From: CAYGTS01 sp964352905
GTDB taxonomy: Bacteria > Pseudomonadota > Gammaproteobacteria > JAHCLG01
Assembly (NCBI GenBank): GCA_964352905.1
Contig: CAYGTS010000070.1
Span: 1-13,239, forward strand
Direction of reading: 5' to 3'
Length of the DNA stretch: 13,239 nt
Positions 7,568 to 13,217 of this stretch are shown one piece after another; position 1 is the first letter of the stretch, and each line of letters begins with the position of its first letter. Under the pieces are notes generated by a model that was not told the origin of the DNA, did no database searches, and worked only from the letters and a program-made list of their open reading frames with translations. Both the position numbers and the translations under genes were made by a program.

Positions 7568-7813
7568 AGAACGTTCAGATTTGGCGATAAAAACGGTGAA
7601 AATATTTTTGAGAAAGCGCAGTTTATAAGTGATAAATGAGCATTTCGATAAAAGATTTTCGCCGTTTTTAGCCCAAATATGGGCGTTCCCTGCTACGGGG
7701 TGAGTAGTTACCATAAAAAAAGCGCTTGCAATCTGGGCATAAAAAGAATATACATTCAAAAAAAACAGTAACTATTCACCCTGCAGATGGGAACGCCCAA
7801 ATCTGAACGTTCT
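7568..7813. repeat. 246-bp double-hairpin repeat element with 17-nt perfect inverted ends
   Basis: AGAACGTTCAGATTTGG (7568-7584) is perfectly inverted at 7797-7813. Inside are two further palindromes: 7580-7604 with 7649-7676 (core TAAAAACGG-C/T-GAAAAT), and 7682-7713 with 7766-7799 (GGCGTTCCC...GGGTGA-TAGTTAC, with a few mismatches). The element is thus two side-by-side hairpins enclosed by common ends. Related fragments lie at 85-124 and 13218-13239. It encodes no transposase, so it would be non-autonomous if mobile. A minus-strand open frame covering it is made of repeat sequence and is not called as a gene. Confidence 0.8.
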
Positions 7814-7814
7814 C

Positions 7815-7883
7815 GGTAAATTCACCTTCACATTTACTGAATGGTTGCAAAAAACGATTAATCCACGCTTAGAGGGCTATTAA
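7815..7883 (+). pseudogene. possible 3' remnant of a gene formerly upstream of the acetyltransferase
   Basis: Just outside the repeat element a plus-strand frame reads GKFTFTFTEWLQKTINPRLE followed by Gly-Tyr and a TAA at 7881-7883. That TAA overlaps the ATG of the next gene as TAATG, the same coupling seen between wecA and anmK. The 22 codons look protein-like and have no start codon; upstream the frame runs into the repeat and meets a stop at 7740-7742. The simplest reading is that the 246-bp element replaced or interrupted the 5' part of a gene that was co-translated with the acetyltransferase. Such a short frame could also be chance. Confidence 0.35.
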
Positions 7884-8383
7884 TGCTAGAATTTAGAATA
7901 ACCACCCCAGCCGAATTCACTATTTTATTGAAGCAATCCATCAAAATGTACGCTGAAGACTTATTGCGAGTAAAAGAGTTTCCTGATTTTAAGGCCGCAC
8001 GTAACGGTGCGAAAACCGAAGTTTACTCCTATATCAAAAATGAAACTAACAAAGAAAACGATCGTGTTTATTACCTGTTTAATGAAAATAATATCAACGT
8101 TGGTTATATCTGGTTTAAGATCGAACCACAGTATAATATTTCAGTCTTACTTTATATTTTTATCTTTCCTAAGTTTCGTCGTTATGGTTACGCTAAACAG
8201 GCAATGCACTTATTCGAAAAAGAATCACGCCAAGCCGGCATGGCGCAAACTCACTTAGTGGTTTTTTTAGATAATGACAAAGCCTTGCCAATGTACCAAA
8301 AGCTAGGCTATGTGGGGATCGATGAGTTTTCATTGTACGGGGCTAAGGTGAATACGCGCCGGCGCATGATGAAAGTGTTATAA
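7883..8383 (+). CDS. GNAT-family N-acetyltransferase
   Basis: A 166-residue cytosolic single-domain acetyltransferase that uses acetyl-CoA. Motif A is clear at 91-108: a beta strand (LLYIFIFPKF), then RRYGYAKQAM, matching the R/Q-x-x-G-x-G/A pyrophosphate loop with G102 and A104. Motif B follows with N131 and MYQKLGY (137-143), typical of the GNAT C-terminal half, and THLVVFLDN as its strand. The N-terminal 60 residues are more variable and would shape acceptor binding, so the substrate cannot be named. GAGGG at 7872-7876, 6 nt before the ATG, supports the start. The ATG overlaps the stop of a possible gene remnant. The gene converges with the histidine kinase gene, 19 bp away. Confidence 0.92.
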   Translation: MLEFRITTPAEFTILLKQSIKMYAEDLLRVKEFPDFKAARNGAKTEVYSYIKNETNKENDRVYYLFNENNINVGYIWFKIEPQYNISVLLYIFIFPKFRRYGYAKQAMHLFEKESRQAGMAQTHLVVFLDNDKALPMYQKLGYVGIDEFSLYGAKVNTRRRMMKVL

Positions 8384-8397
8384 AATCACGAGTGATT
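8384..8397. terminator. small hairpin between convergent genes
   Basis: AATCAC-GA-GTGATT directly follows the acetyltransferase stop codon and ends 5 bp before the stop of the convergent kinase gene. It is a perfect 6-bp inverted repeat with a 2-nt centre. There is no U-tract on either side, so if it stops transcription it would be a weak, bidirectional site. Confidence 0.25.
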
Positions 8398-8402
8398 CCA
8401 AC

Positions 8403-9554
8403 CTATAGGCTTTGCTCACAATGCTGAAGTGGCTGGCACTGCAGCATGATCGCCTGCAAATCAGCCAGTGATGCCGGTTTTGCTAGAAAATAATTTACGC
8501 CAAGTTCAAACGCATAGCGCTGCTCAGCAGTGCTGGTTGTTGCGGTTAAGGCACATAATGGGGTGCTTGTTTTGCCGCGGATCGCCTTAACTAAATCAAA
8601 ACCATCGCAATCCGGTAAGCCCAAATCGCATAAGATTAAATCAAACTGCTGCTGTGCGATTCGCTCTAAACTAGCCTGCCCCGTAGCGGCTGTAGTTAAA
8701 TGGCAGCCTAAACTTTGCAGCATCGTGCTGCTGGCTTTTTGTGCCAAAATATCATCTTCGATCAAGAGAACGCGTAATTTTCCTTGTGGGTGAGAAACAG
8801 TATGTTCTGCTTTAACGCGTAGTTGTTCATTGCCAACAGTAAGCCTTGCCGTAAACGTAAAATAAAAGCTAGATCCTTTATTAGCCGTACTTTCAACAGC
8901 TAAATCACCTTGCAAACGTTTGGCCATTTGTTTGGCAATGGCAAGCCCCAGCCCATTGCCTGCGGCATGCTTCTCAGATGTGCTTGCAGCGCGATAGAAG
9001 CGTTCGAAAATATGCGCCAGATCGGTTTGTGCAATACCTTGCCCGGTATCTTTGATCATGATTTGTAATTTAGCCATATCATTTTCAACATTTAAACATT
9101 TCACCGCAACTAAAACATAGCCTCTGGTGGTGAATTTAATGGCGTTACTCACTAAGTTTAAGGCAATGCGGCGAATGATTTGTGGATCGCTTAGAATCTG
9201 TTGTGGCGCATTTTCATCATAGGAAAAAATCAGTTTAATGCTTTTTCGCATGGCTTGATTAGCCAGCGATTGAATAGTATTTTCAATGAGATGGCTTAAA
9301 TTAAACTGTTCGCAGTGGGTGATAAATTGGCCGGAATCGAGTGTGGCAAAAGCCGTTAACTCTTCGATTAACTCAAGCATAATCTTGCCAGATTGCATGA
9401 TAGTTTCGAGATATTCGGCTTGTTCAGGATAGTGGCGCCGCACTTGTAAAATTTCAGCCATGCCAAGAATCGCGTGCAAGGGCGTTTTTAAATCATGACT
9501 AACATTCGCTAAAAAATGAGTTGCATCAAGATCAAGTTGGGGAGCCTTTTGCAT
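8403..9554 (-). CDS. soluble hybrid histidine kinase with C-terminal receiver, no sensor domain
   Basis: A 383-residue two-component protein. The HisKA domain (about 10-75) has the H box FLANVSHDLKTPLHAILG with H20 as phospho-acceptor. The HATPase domain (about 115-238) has the N box NLVSNAIKF (N133, N137), the G1 box DTGQG (169-173), the F box IFERFYR (182-188) and the G2 box GNGLGLAI (199-206). The receiver (260-375) has the acidic pocket E266-D267-D268, phospho-acceptor D310, T337 and K359 before P360. All catalytic residues are present. The HisKA domain begins within ten residues of the start: no transmembrane, PAS, GAF or HAMP domain is seen, so the input must come from a partner protein or the N-terminus is minimal. 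AGGTG (9560-9564) supports the ATG. No response-regulator or Hpt gene is adjacent. A PmrA-like box lies 74-90 bp upstream. Confidence 0.95.
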   Translation of the reverse strand: MQKAPQLDLDATHFLANVSHDLKTPLHAILGMAEILQVRRHYPEQAEYLETIMQSGKIMLELIEELTAFATLDSGQFITHCEQFNLSHLIENTIQSLANQAMRKSIKLIFSYDENAPQQILSDPQIIRRIALNLVSNAIKFTTRGYVLVAVKCLNVENDMAKLQIMIKDTGQGIAQTDLAHIFERFYRAASTSEKHAAGNGLGLAIAKQMAKRLQGDLAVESTANKGSSFYFTFTARLTVGNEQLRVKAEHTVSHPQGKLRVLLIEDDILAQKASSTMLQSLGCHLTTAATGQASLERIAQQQFDLILCDLGLPDCDGFDLVKAIRGKTSTPLCALTATTSTAEQRYAFELGVNYFLAKPASLADLQAIMLQCQPLQHCEQSL

Positions 9555-9600
9555 CGTATCACCTGCGCCTATAATCCCTAAGCTATTGAGTCATTGTAAC

Positions 9601-9606
9601 AATTTA
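9601..9606 (-). promoter_or_regulatory. tentative -10 box for the hybrid kinase gene
   Basis: On the minus strand TAAATT (4 of 6 to consensus) lies so that a 17-nt spacer puts the -35 position at 9624-9629, touching the edge of the PmrA-like box. The -35 itself (AGGTTT) is poor, as expected if an activator is needed. The predicted start near 9594 gives a leader of about 40 nt. This is geometric inference only. Confidence 0.3.
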
Positions 9607-9626
9607 CTAGCAGAAAGGAAGTAAAA

Positions 9627-9645
9627 CCTTAAGCGCAGCTTAAGG
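9627..9645. promoter_or_regulatory. PmrA-like box (CTTAAG-N5-CTTAAG)
   Basis: CTTAAG at 9628-9633 and again at 9639-9644 are separated by five bases, giving the 11-bp, one-helical-turn period of PmrA/BasR sites. Read another way, CCTTAAGC-GCA-GCTTAAGG is a perfect 8-bp inverted repeat, so the site looks the same from both strands. PmrA boxes are known to control Dot/Icm and effector genes in Legionella and Coxiella, and lipid A modification genes in enterics. It lies in the divergent region between the kinase gene and the 788-residue protein gene, much closer to the kinase start. A terminator is unlikely because no gene reads into it from either side. Confidence 0.5.
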
Positions 9646-9776
9646 AATTTTGAATAACCGCAAGTAAGCCTTATTGCTTTCGCCATTGGGGATCGCGAAA
9701 GGTCCCTTATCATTAGCCAAAAACACGGGTTTGATCAGGGTAATTGCTTCAAAAATGCTAGGTTTTGCGAAAAATA

Positions 9777-9785
9777 TGGTATACT
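9777..9785 (+). promoter_or_regulatory. extended -10 promoter of the 788-residue protein gene
   Basis: TGGTATACT is an extended -10 element (TGn plus TATACT). No good -35 is seen 17 nt upstream, which fits an extended -10 promoter. The start of transcription would be near 9791, giving a short leader of about 24 nt that contains the ribosome binding site. The sequence between the PmrA-like box and this promoter holds one 7-bp hairpin (9677-9683 with 9695-9701) and no reading frame I would call. Confidence 0.55.
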
Positions 9786-9802
9786 AGCGGCATAAAGCTT
9801 AT

Positions 9803-9809
9803 GAGGTGA
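9803..9809 (+). promoter_or_regulatory. ribosome binding site that decides the start of the 788-residue protein
   Basis: GAGGTGA lies 5 nt before the ATG at 9815. The in-frame GTG at 9806 is part of this site, so it is unlikely to be the start codon. Confidence 0.65.
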
Positions 9810-9814
9810 GTAGA

Positions 9815-12181
9815 ATGTACTCGGCAAATGATCAAGAAGTAACTGCAAAAACTTACGTGGAAGAGATGATTAGCCGTGGGGCTAAACGAACCAGCGTAGT
9901 CTTAGTAGATCCGCAACTGAAACACTGCATAAATAAAGAAAAGGCGCTACAATTGCACCTTTCCAAGCTTATGACGCGTGCTGGTGACTTGCTAGAACCT
10001 GCAAAAAATTTAGGTAACAATGACGTTAAGATAGAAATAGAATCTTTACAAAAAGAACTCAAAAAAGCACAAAAAAGTTTAGTTAACGCAATGGCAAAAA
10101 AAGGGTTTCACGATGATACCGAAATAGGTATGGAAGTTACTCTTGATAGCAAGCAATATACTAAAGAAGAATTGCGACAACTTGAAAATTTACTTCATAG
10201 TACAGTAAGTGAGATTAAAAAGATAACAGATGCTGCCTTTAATGCCTGCATGGCACTAGCCAAAGAAAATAACTGGCATTTGGAAAATCCTGAAGATCAA
10301 AATTCTGCCTTATTTTTAGCGCCATACAATGGCGAAGATAATAAGGAAAAGCATCCTGTGGATGGTTCTTTTTTTAACCCCACAGCAGATAACTTAGCAG
10401 AATCTTTTCTTAGAAAAGCTGAATTTACTGCACCACGAGCAGGAGCAGCATTAGCAGGCGCAGCACGATGCCAAGCGTTAGATCATAGCGACGGTTTATT
10501 TGCCAACTTAAATGAAGCCGTAAAGACTAGCACGAATGACTCTTTTAAATTCATGTGTCATTTGGTTCAGCTACCAACTCTTCGGCGAGAAGTTCAAGTT
10601 ACAGATTACGAACTGCGAGCTGCGTTAACGCAAAGTAAACTATCCTGGAACGTATGCCTCACGCCACAACAGCAGCAGAAAGTATTGTCACCTCAAGCCG
10701 TGGATAAAATTCTTAGCGCGTTGAATTTAGGTTGTACTGCATTATACTATTATTCCGCACTTACTGAAGACTCCTACAACGAGTGGCGTGAATTATTCGC
10801 AACGCATTATCATCCCCTCTTACAAGAGATTGATGATAACTTGTTGGCCTACTTTAATTCATGCATGACTTGGCAAAATACAGATCGTCATAGCAAGTTG
10901 AGTGATATGCTCACTACACTTTCCAACGCAACCTTAGAAGATAACAAAGCTGCTAAATTTGCTAAAGATTTAGTAACGCGCGAATTAAACTTTGTTGCTA
11001 GAATTCGCCCAGGGTTGCCAATTCATCGTGATCTTCCTTATACGCTTAACACTAAAAGAGAGCACAAAAAAACCCGCGGCAGCAGGTTGAAAGTATGGGT
11101 TAAAAGTTTGCTACATAAACTAAGCTCTTATTCATGGCCATGGAAGCGCAATCGCTTAGATCAAAATAACAATTCTAATGCGCAGCAACCGCTTTTGCAG
11201 GAGCATGAGCATGAGCAGATACCACCGTTACTCAAAGCAGAACATATTAAAGAGGGCAAAGCTTTTTATACCAAAGAGGAGGTTAATGTCGTCTTACGCG
11301 AGTATTTGGTTAACCCTAACCCTAACCGTAACCAAGCAATTTTTGCTGATCTAAACTTCGTTAAAGCAATTAAAGAAGATCCAGCTTTACGCTATGGCTT
11401 GTTAAGTTATTTAACAGAGAACGAGTTAAATGATATTAAGAACGAGTTAAATGATATTAAGAAAGAGAGTTCATTGTATAAGCTAATTGTAGCAGTTTAT
11501 GATACTGAAAGAGCTGCCCCAGATTGCCGTGAAGCGTTGAAAAATAGATTTCATAGTCTTAATCAAAGTTATATTACAAAAAATGCCAAACAGCTCCTTC
11601 TAAAAGCTTTATTTGATACGTATGGTTCTAATTTTGATACGTATGGTTCTAATACAGAAGACATAATTTTTACTGATGAAACTTTTATTAGCGCAGTTAA
11701 AGCAAATAAAGAGTTACGAGACATACTATTACTTGGTTCCACTCCTGCAGTGATCTCGAAGTTGGATAAAAAAAGCAAATTGTATCTATTAATTAAAAGT
11801 GTTTATAAGATTGAAGTTGATAACATTGGAAAAAATGAGGCTAATTTCGAAAAAGAATTTCTTGATCAATTTGTTAATTGTTTTGATGAATCAAGAAAAG
11901 AAGTGAATTCAAGTTCTTCTTCTTCTTCTTCTTCAACTGCTTTCGTAACGGCTATTTTAGATAACTCCCCCCCTGCTATAAGCCGAAGATCCAGTAGTGG
12001 CAGTAACAGCAGCGACGAGGATCCTGTTGGAAACGGTTGCGAAGGAGAATATGCGAAAACTGGACAACCAGTAAAGGTTCACCCTCACAAGATAGTTGCG
12101 CACAACACGACTATCCCCCCCCCAGGAGCACAGATCACATCTGTCTCTCAAAAACTAACTAGAGTGGGAAGGAGTAATTAA
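9815..12181 (+). CDS. effector-like protein with tandem domain duplication and low-complexity tail
   Basis: Not recognised. Numbering from the ATG at 9815, the 788 residues comprise: a helical, partly coiled-coil region (1-150); a mixed region (150-405) with an Ala/Gly-rich stretch (APRAGAALAGAA, about 206-217); a basic Trp-rich amphipathic segment (about 423-446, VWVKSLLHKLSSYSWPWKR); and two copies of a roughly 95-residue helical domain (about 491-583 and 593-690). These align without gaps over 68 residues, once one extra 7-residue unit is removed from each, at 22 of 68 identities (IF-x-D...F, LR..LL, S-x-LY-x-LI..VY). The last 95 residues are disordered: nine serines, SSSGSNSSDEDP, a Pro run and a basic end. 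No signal peptide or enzyme motif is seen. Its stop codon overlaps that of the convergent gene. Composition and promoter setting suggest a regulated secreted protein, as inference. Confidence 0.87.
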   Translation: MYSANDQEVTAKTYVEEMISRGAKRTSVVLVDPQLKHCINKEKALQLHLSKLMTRAGDLLEPAKNLGNNDVKIEIESLQKELKKAQKSLVNAMAKKGFHDDTEIGMEVTLDSKQYTKEELRQLENLLHSTVSEIKKITDAAFNACMALAKENNWHLENPEDQNSALFLAPYNGEDNKEKHPVDGSFFNPTADNLAESFLRKAEFTAPRAGAALAGAARCQALDHSDGLFANLNEAVKTSTNDSFKFMCHLVQLPTLRREVQVTDYELRAALTQSKLSWNVCLTPQQQQKVLSPQAVDKILSALNLGCTALYYYSALTEDSYNEWRELFATHYHPLLQEIDDNLLAYFNSCMTWQNTDRHSKLSDMLTTLSNATLEDNKAAKFAKDLVTRELNFVARIRPGLPIHRDLPYTLNTKREHKKTRGSRLKVWVKSLLHKLSSYSWPWKRNRLDQNNNSNAQQPLLQEHEHEQIPPLLKAEHIKEGKAFYTKEEVNVVLREYLVNPNPNRNQAIFADLNFVKAIKEDPALRYGLLSYLTENELNDIKNELNDIKKESSLYKLIVAVYDTERAAPDCREALKNRFHSLNQSYITKNAKQLLLKALFDTYGSNFDTYGSNTEDIIFTDETFISAVKANKELRDILLLGSTPAVISKLDKKSKLYLLIKSVYKIEVDNIGKNEANFEKEFLDQFVNCFDESRKEVNSSSSSSSSSTAFVTAILDNSPPAISRRSSSGSNSSDEDPVGNGCEGEYAKTGQPVKVHPHKIVAHNTTIPPPGAQITSVSQKLTRVGRSN
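11285..11563 (+). repeat. internal domain repeat, copy 1
   Basis: First copy of the duplicated helical domain of the 788-residue protein. It contains AIFADLNFVKAIK, ALRYGLLSYL and SSLYKLIVAVYDTE, which align with the second copy at 11591-11884. A 21-nt tandem duplication (unit NELNDIK) lies inside it at 11420-11461. Confidence 0.7.
11420..11461 (+). repeat. perfect 21-nt tandem duplication (NELNDIK x2)
   Basis: Bases 11420-11440 and 11441-11461 are identical, encoding NELNDIK twice in a row. The perfect match implies a recent event. It keeps the reading frame and lengthens a helix or turn in domain copy 1. Confidence 0.95.
11591..11884 (+). repeat. internal domain repeat, copy 2
   Basis: Second copy of the duplicated helical domain, with DIIFTDETFISAVK, ELRDILLLGS and SKLYLLIKSVYKIE matching copy 1. 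Divergence to about one third identity shows that the domain duplication is old, in contrast to the perfect 21-nt duplication at 11612-11653 inside it. Confidence 0.7.
11612..11653 (+). repeat. perfect 21-nt tandem duplication (FDTYGSN x2)
   Basis: Bases 11612-11632 and 11633-11653 are identical and encode FDTYGSN twice. It lies at a different place in the domain from the duplication in copy 1, so the two arose separately. Both have a 21-nt unit and both keep the frame. Confidence 0.95.
11914..11934 (+). repeat. TTC trinucleotide microsatellite (poly-Ser)
   Basis: Seven uninterrupted TTC units read as serine codons (TCT) within a run of nine serines that links the second domain repeat to the disordered tail. 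Slippage here would change linker length without shifting the frame. Confidence 0.9.
12115..12123 (+). repeat. nine-C homopolymer near the 3' end of the gene
   Basis: Nine consecutive C residues encode the end of Ile and Pro-Pro-Pro, 18 codons before the stop. A seven-C run lies at 11967-11973 in the same gene. Loss of one C would replace the last 18 residues after the prolines by 11 others; gain of one C would replace them by 12. Such tracts are typical slippage sites. Confidence 0.85.
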
Positions 12182-13113
12182 AACCTCACAACGCGTGGCG
12201 CTGGGTGGTGCTTATCTTCACTGCTGATTTGCTCCTGTAAACCACATGCCAAGCTGTTGCAATACGTAGTGGTTTCGGGCTGAATATTATAGTATTGAAT
12301 AAATTGCGCAATTAAACTATCCCAGTCTTTAAAGTCATTCCAAAAAAAGCTTACTTTAGACTTGGCGAAGGCTTCGGTCAGTTTATAGCCATAATAAGCA
12401 TTGTGCATTTCCAGTGATGAATCATTTACTAAGGCCTTAGCAAGATACAAATACGTTAAAGTACGCTCCACGCTAGATTTAGCCTGTTTTTCATCAGATT
12501 TTTTGCTACAAAAAGCAGCAAACTCTAAACATAGATCAGCGGCAACAACACAACCTGGGGTTTTAAAAACCTTGGCGGTTTGCTGTGCAAGCTCCAAAAC
12601 AAAAGCAGAACTAGTATTAGGCTCATTCTTGGCTAAGTTATCAATGACAAACTCGGCAAGCATGCGCTGGGATTGAAAATGCCCAGCATTGGCACTGCGA
12701 ATCAAATAATTAAGAACCGCTTCAGAAAACGGCTCTTTACCTTTATCACGCTCAAGCAAGGCTAAACGAAACGTCATAATGCCAAACACTTGATCAAAGG
12801 GATGTTGCCGCGGGTTAGGTTGATAGGAAAAATCTAAACTCGGTACGCGTAGTCGTGTTAATTGCTGTTGCCAATGGGTGATTAAGTCAGGCTGTTTTAA
12901 AGCTGAATATATTTGTTGATTCGCATTTGCCGCTTTAATTAATGCTTTTAACGAGTCAATCGACACTATTTTTGCTAATTGAGTAATAGCTGGCAGATTT
13001 TCTTTCTGTACTGCCATCTTTAATTGTTCCAATGCGTGGCGACGAAAAAGTCGTTTAAAGGAACTTGAAAGGCTCATTGAAGGAGCTAGATTATCTGGGA
13101 TGTTTGCAAACAT
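12178..13113 (-). CDS. hypothetical helical protein, possibly DUF5630/Sel1-like
   Basis: A 311-residue soluble, mostly helical protein without signal peptide or membrane span. The N-terminus has a Ser-rich then basic stretch (SLSSSFKRLFRRHALEQLK, 14-32). The segment HPFDQVFGIMTFRLALLERD (104-123), followed by AVLNYLIRSANAGHFQSQRM (132-151), is Sel1/TPR-like: an Ala-rich helix pair with the A-x-x-G-H signature. This arrangement reminds me of the Legionella DUF5630 proteins, but that is from memory and unchecked. Helices continue to about 290, and the end (KHHPAPRVVRF) is basic. AAGGA at 13121-13125, 7 nt before the ATG at 13113, supports the start; M13 is a weaker alternative. It overlaps the convergent 788-residue gene by 4 bp and could be an effector or a partner of that protein; neither is shown. 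Confidence 0.85.
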   Translation of the reverse strand: MFANIPDNLAPSMSLSSSFKRLFRRHALEQLKMAVQKENLPAITQLAKIVSIDSLKALIKAANANQQIYSALKQPDLITHWQQQLTRLRVPSLDFSYQPNPRQHPFDQVFGIMTFRLALLERDKGKEPFSEAVLNYLIRSANAGHFQSQRMLAEFVIDNLAKNEPNTSSAFVLELAQQTAKVFKTPGCVVAADLCLEFAAFCSKKSDEKQAKSSVERTLTYLYLAKALVNDSSLEMHNAYYGYKLTEAFAKSKVSFFWNDFKDWDSLIAQFIQYYNIQPETTTYCNSLACGLQEQISSEDKHHPAPRVVRF

Positions 13114-13159
13114 AATAATTTCCTTATTATACTCATCTATCCGCTATTGTTACACAGCC

Positions 13160-13165
13160 ATTATA
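13160..13165 (-). promoter_or_regulatory. probable -10 box for the 311-residue protein gene
   Basis: A perfect TATAAT on the minus strand gives a start near 13153 and a leader of about 40 nt. The -35 region is weak (CTGTAC at 13183-13188). A second TATAAT at 13126-13131 is too close to the ribosome binding site to be a useful promoter. Confidence 0.4.
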
Positions 13166-13217
13166 TTTTGCAATGGCCTATGGTACAGTAATTCCCGGCG
13201 TGATGTTGAATAACTCA

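Noticed and set aside
7436..7759. Minus-strand open frame of 107 codons overlapping the large gene's start
   Set aside because: Most of it is translation of the palindromic repeat element (including the copy-specific GNAHIWAKNGEN stretch), it overlaps the start of the 993-residue gene, and it has no good ribosome binding site.
9627..9645. The CCTTAAGC-GCA-GCTTAAGG palindrome as an intrinsic terminator
   Set aside because: It lies between divergent genes, so no transcript needs to end there. The stem is AT-rich and is followed by only a short T run.
9806..9808. GTG as start of the 788-residue protein
   Set aside because: The GTG is inside the strong GAGGTGA ribosome binding site; the ATG at 9815 lies at ideal distance from it.
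13126..13131. Second TATAAT upstream of the 311-residue gene as the main -10 box
   Set aside because: It would start the transcript at or within the ribosome binding site; the copy at 13160-13165 gives a normal leader.
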